Below, piece after piece: positions 31,021 to 32,407 of a stretch of DNA of 32,407 bases (its first letter is position 1; every line of letters starts with the position of its first letter). The notes beneath the pieces were generated by a model that was not told the DNA's origin, made no database searches, and worked only from the letters and a program-made list of their open reading frames with translations. Origin of the DNA: CAYUZU01 sp964448675 (GTDB taxonomy: Bacteria; Planctomycetota; Phycisphaerae; UBA1845; Fen-1342); NCBI GenBank assembly GCA_964448675.1, contig CAYUZU010000039.1, positions 1-32,407 of the forward strand, given 5' to 3'. The position numbers and the translations under genes were made by a program.

Positions 31021-31728
31021 TTCGACGACGAAACCGGCCTGGGTGCGTGGATCTACCGCTACTACAGCCCGAGCCTGGGACGGTGGATCTCGAGGGATCC
31101 GATTGGGGAGCGGGGTGGGCTAAACTTGTACACATATGCTGAGAACTGCCCACTGACGCAGGTTGACCCTGGCGGGTTGTCAGCGCAGGTCAGTATCAGT
31201 GTGGTTAATGACCAGCAACACAGAGGACATATCAACACGACCATAACCGCCGATGTGCGAGCCCCAAGCAAGTGCGATCACGTCCATTTTGCTCAATTGG
31301 TGCTGTATGAGGCGATTGTATACTGGGGCGTTCTGGGCAGATCCACGTCTGGAGCATTGGATAACTCGATCTGGCTGTCGCCGTGGTACACTGAGCACAT
31401 CGATGGCCCGGCTGCACTGTTCGGCAACACACCGGGTCAACGCTGGACCATGTATGATAACCCTGGACTCAATGGTAGCTCGATCATTACATCGCTGACT
31501 CAGGAATTCGAAACGTGCGCGATCTGCCGGAAGGGTAGGCAGCTGTGCCTACTAGGCTGCACAGAATGGGGACATACGTGGGTCAAAGGAGCCACACCCG
31601 CGTCAGACTTTCACTCGTGGTATGGTTTCACGACCTCAGCGCCAACAAGTACGATGAAGCTCTTACTCGGGAAGCTCTTCCGACTATCGTACCTTGACAG
31701 CGCCGACGATCCATGTGGTTGCCCGTAG
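30760..31728 (+). CDS. orphan RHS C-terminal cassette, mosaic core
   Basis: A 322-aa protein. Residues 1-86 match the other cassettes (MEAAGGIGGLL, YDPYGKGTQ). Residues 87-125 are a different RHS-core type (GLGAWIYRYYSPSLGRWISR, DPIGERGGLNLYTY). The tip, from about residue 136, begins SAQVSISVVNDQQHRGHINT and includes CDHVHFAQLVLYEA and a cysteine cluster, CAICRKGRQLCLLGC, followed by EWGHTW. It ends DDPCGCP. The activity is not recognised; His and Cys clusters suggest metal binding. As with the others there is no signal peptide, and the start is coupled to the upstream ribbon gene. Confidence 0.83.
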   Translation: MEAAGGIGGLLAVCDPDDPCDPADTVGDFVYTYDANGNVGQLIDGTPTSWDAGTVMVARYEYDPYGKGTQSAGRYAAANPFRFSTKYFDDETGLGAWIYRYYSPSLGRWISRDPIGERGGLNLYTYAENCPLTQVDPGGLSAQVSISVVNDQQHRGHINTTITADVRAPSKCDHVHFAQLVLYEAIVYWGVLGRSTSGALDNSIWLSPWYTEHIDGPAALFGNTPGQRWTMYDNPGLNGSSIITSLTQEFETCAICRKGRQLCLLGCTEWGHTWVKGATPASDFHSWYGFTTSAPTSTMKLLLGKLFRLSYLDSADDPCGCP

Positions 31729-31745
31729 CGAAGCAGTGACTCATC

Positions 31746-32276
31746 ATGTACGTGGTTATTGAAAGACCGGGCCTTGTTCGCCGACTCCCGACGGCAGCCG
31801 GGCTAATTGGTATACTGCTCAGTGTCATCCCCATCTACTCCGGCGAGCACACTGTTGGTGTCGCCTTCGTTGTATTCGGATTCGTCGGCGCAGTGGTGCT
31901 GGAAGCGCTATGCGTCATATTCACGAGTCCCGCGCGGCACTCTCTGCGAATCCGCGTGGTGTCTCGCATTGTGCTGGTGACTAGCGTTGTCGTGGCCGTT
32001 GCATGGCCATCCCCAGTCCGCGCATTTGGAAATCAGGCGTTTGAGAAGATGTTGATTGGGCTGGCCAGTTGCCTGGGCCTCACAGTAGTGTCCCTGATGT
32101 GGTACCCGCTCATCTCATGGTTAGTGCGCCAGCATGTCGAGTGGCCTACCGGGGAGAACATCTGCGACAGATGTGGTTATGACCTCCGCGGACTTACGGA
32201 CCGACGATGTCCAGAGTGTGGTACCCCCTTCATGAAGACAGAACATGAGGGCGGGCCAATTGAGCAACAGCATTGA
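31746..32276 (+). CDS. four-helix membrane protein with divergent zinc ribbon
   Basis: A 176-aa protein with four hydrophobic segments (AAGLIGILLSVIPIY; VGVAFVVFGFVGAVVLEALC; RIVLVTSVVVAVAW; MLIGLASCLGLTVVSLMW), then a ribbon CDRCGYDLRGLTDRRCPECG and a tail lacking the GNESVP-KEED sequence. It follows the toxin stop by 17 bp and so is in the immunity position. The ribbon is of the broader planctomycete C-x-x-C-G-Y-D-L-R-G-L type, not the cassette-specific form. This matches the fact that the next RHS fragment is not of the MEAAGG type. Confidence 0.75.
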   Translation: MYVVIERPGLVRRLPTAAGLIGILLSVIPIYSGEHTVGVAFVVFGFVGAVVLEALCVIFTSPARHSLRIRVVSRIVLVTSVVVAVAWPSPVRAFGNQAFEKMLIGLASCLGLTVVSLMWYPLISWLVRQHVEWPTGENICDRCGYDLRGLTDRRCPECGTPFMKTEHEGGPIEQQH

Positions 32277-32407
32277 GGGGCGAGCAAGTGCCAGCAACGC
32301 ATGCAAACGGCTGCGTGACCAGCATGCCGCCCAGAGCTTCGGCTACAACGACCGCAACGAGCTGACCGGCTCGACGCGGGACGCCGACCCGAACAACCTG
32401 GTCTGGA
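32245..32407 (+). CDS. partial RHS gene fragment running off the window
   Basis: The frame contains SFGYNDRNELTGSTRDADPN, an RHS/YD-repeat segment similar to YSYNDRGELTDAEYH near residue 1425 of the big RHS protein, so it comes from earlier in the shell than the other cassettes. An in-frame ATG at 32245 would overlap the upstream membrane-protein gene by 32 nt; the real start is uncertain. It continues past the right edge. Confidence 0.6.
   Translation, partial: MRAGQLSNSIEGRASASNACKRLRDQHAAQSFGYNDRNELTGSTRDADPNNLVW

Overview
The window looks like an accessory region of a high-GC Planctomycetota chromosome, most likely Phycisphaerae-like. This rests on several signs: a PEP-CTERM secreted protein, dockerin-type calcium-binding repeats inside a giant RHS protein, many small C-x-x-C-G/N-Y-D-L-T-G-N type zinc-ribbon membrane proteins, and DUF1257/DUF2997 genes. 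The taxonomy is an inference; there is no rRNA or universal marker gene here.

Layout. (1) 1-1902: the right end of a CRISPR array of 36-bp repeats and 30-bp spacers, with no cas gene in view. Repeat form and an embedded promoter-like element suggest a type II-C-like array read leftward. (2) 1956-8162: a leftward series of small, often overlapping genes: a 63-aa Cys-rich protein, a DnaN (sliding clamp) paralog with a repetitive tail, small basic and membrane proteins, a PD-(D/E)XK (RecB/Cas4-like) nuclease, a 177-aa protein with a C-terminal domain like that of single-strand annealing proteins, and a DUF2997 protein. A rightward PEP-CTERM gene interrupts it, and DUF1257 at 12630-13043 probably belongs to it. 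(3) 8367-11491: the two ends of a DUF3854-type phage/plasmid primase lie either side of a leftward secreted serine hydrolase gene. Downstream are tandem repeats and ten 9-bp iteron-like repeats, which may be a relic replication origin. Regions 2 and 3 together read as a decayed plasmid, phage or integrative element whose recombination/replication accessory genes survive. (4) 13125-15742: a complete IS66-family element with terminal inverted repeats and a perfect 8-bp target duplication, inserted inside a promoter-like sequence. (5) 15796-19272: two zinc-ribbon hypotheticals, a 0.95-kb stretch without a supported gene, and a membrane-anchored TPR protein.

(6) 19365 to the end is an RHS polymorphic-toxin locus. 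A 2028-aa secreted RHS protein ends in a variable tip carrying an HEXXH motif. Three orphan C-terminal RHS cassettes follow, each starting at the same internal Met, carrying the same RHS core, and ending in an unrelated, usually Cys-rich tip. A fifth RHS fragment runs off the window. Each cassette is preceded by a small membrane protein with a C-terminal zinc ribbon. For three cassettes this ribbon belongs to the same conserved DNA block as the RHS core that follows, and its stop codon overlaps the next cassette's start (TGATG). The exchangeable unit is therefore tip plus following genes, bounded by ribbon-core blocks.

The strongest candidates for something undescribed are the ribbon-linked RHS cassette array, the DnaN-paralog/PD-(D/E)XK/DUF1257/DUF2997 module with its repeated TGTAAC-NN-GTTAC palindromes, and the iteron field next to the split primase.
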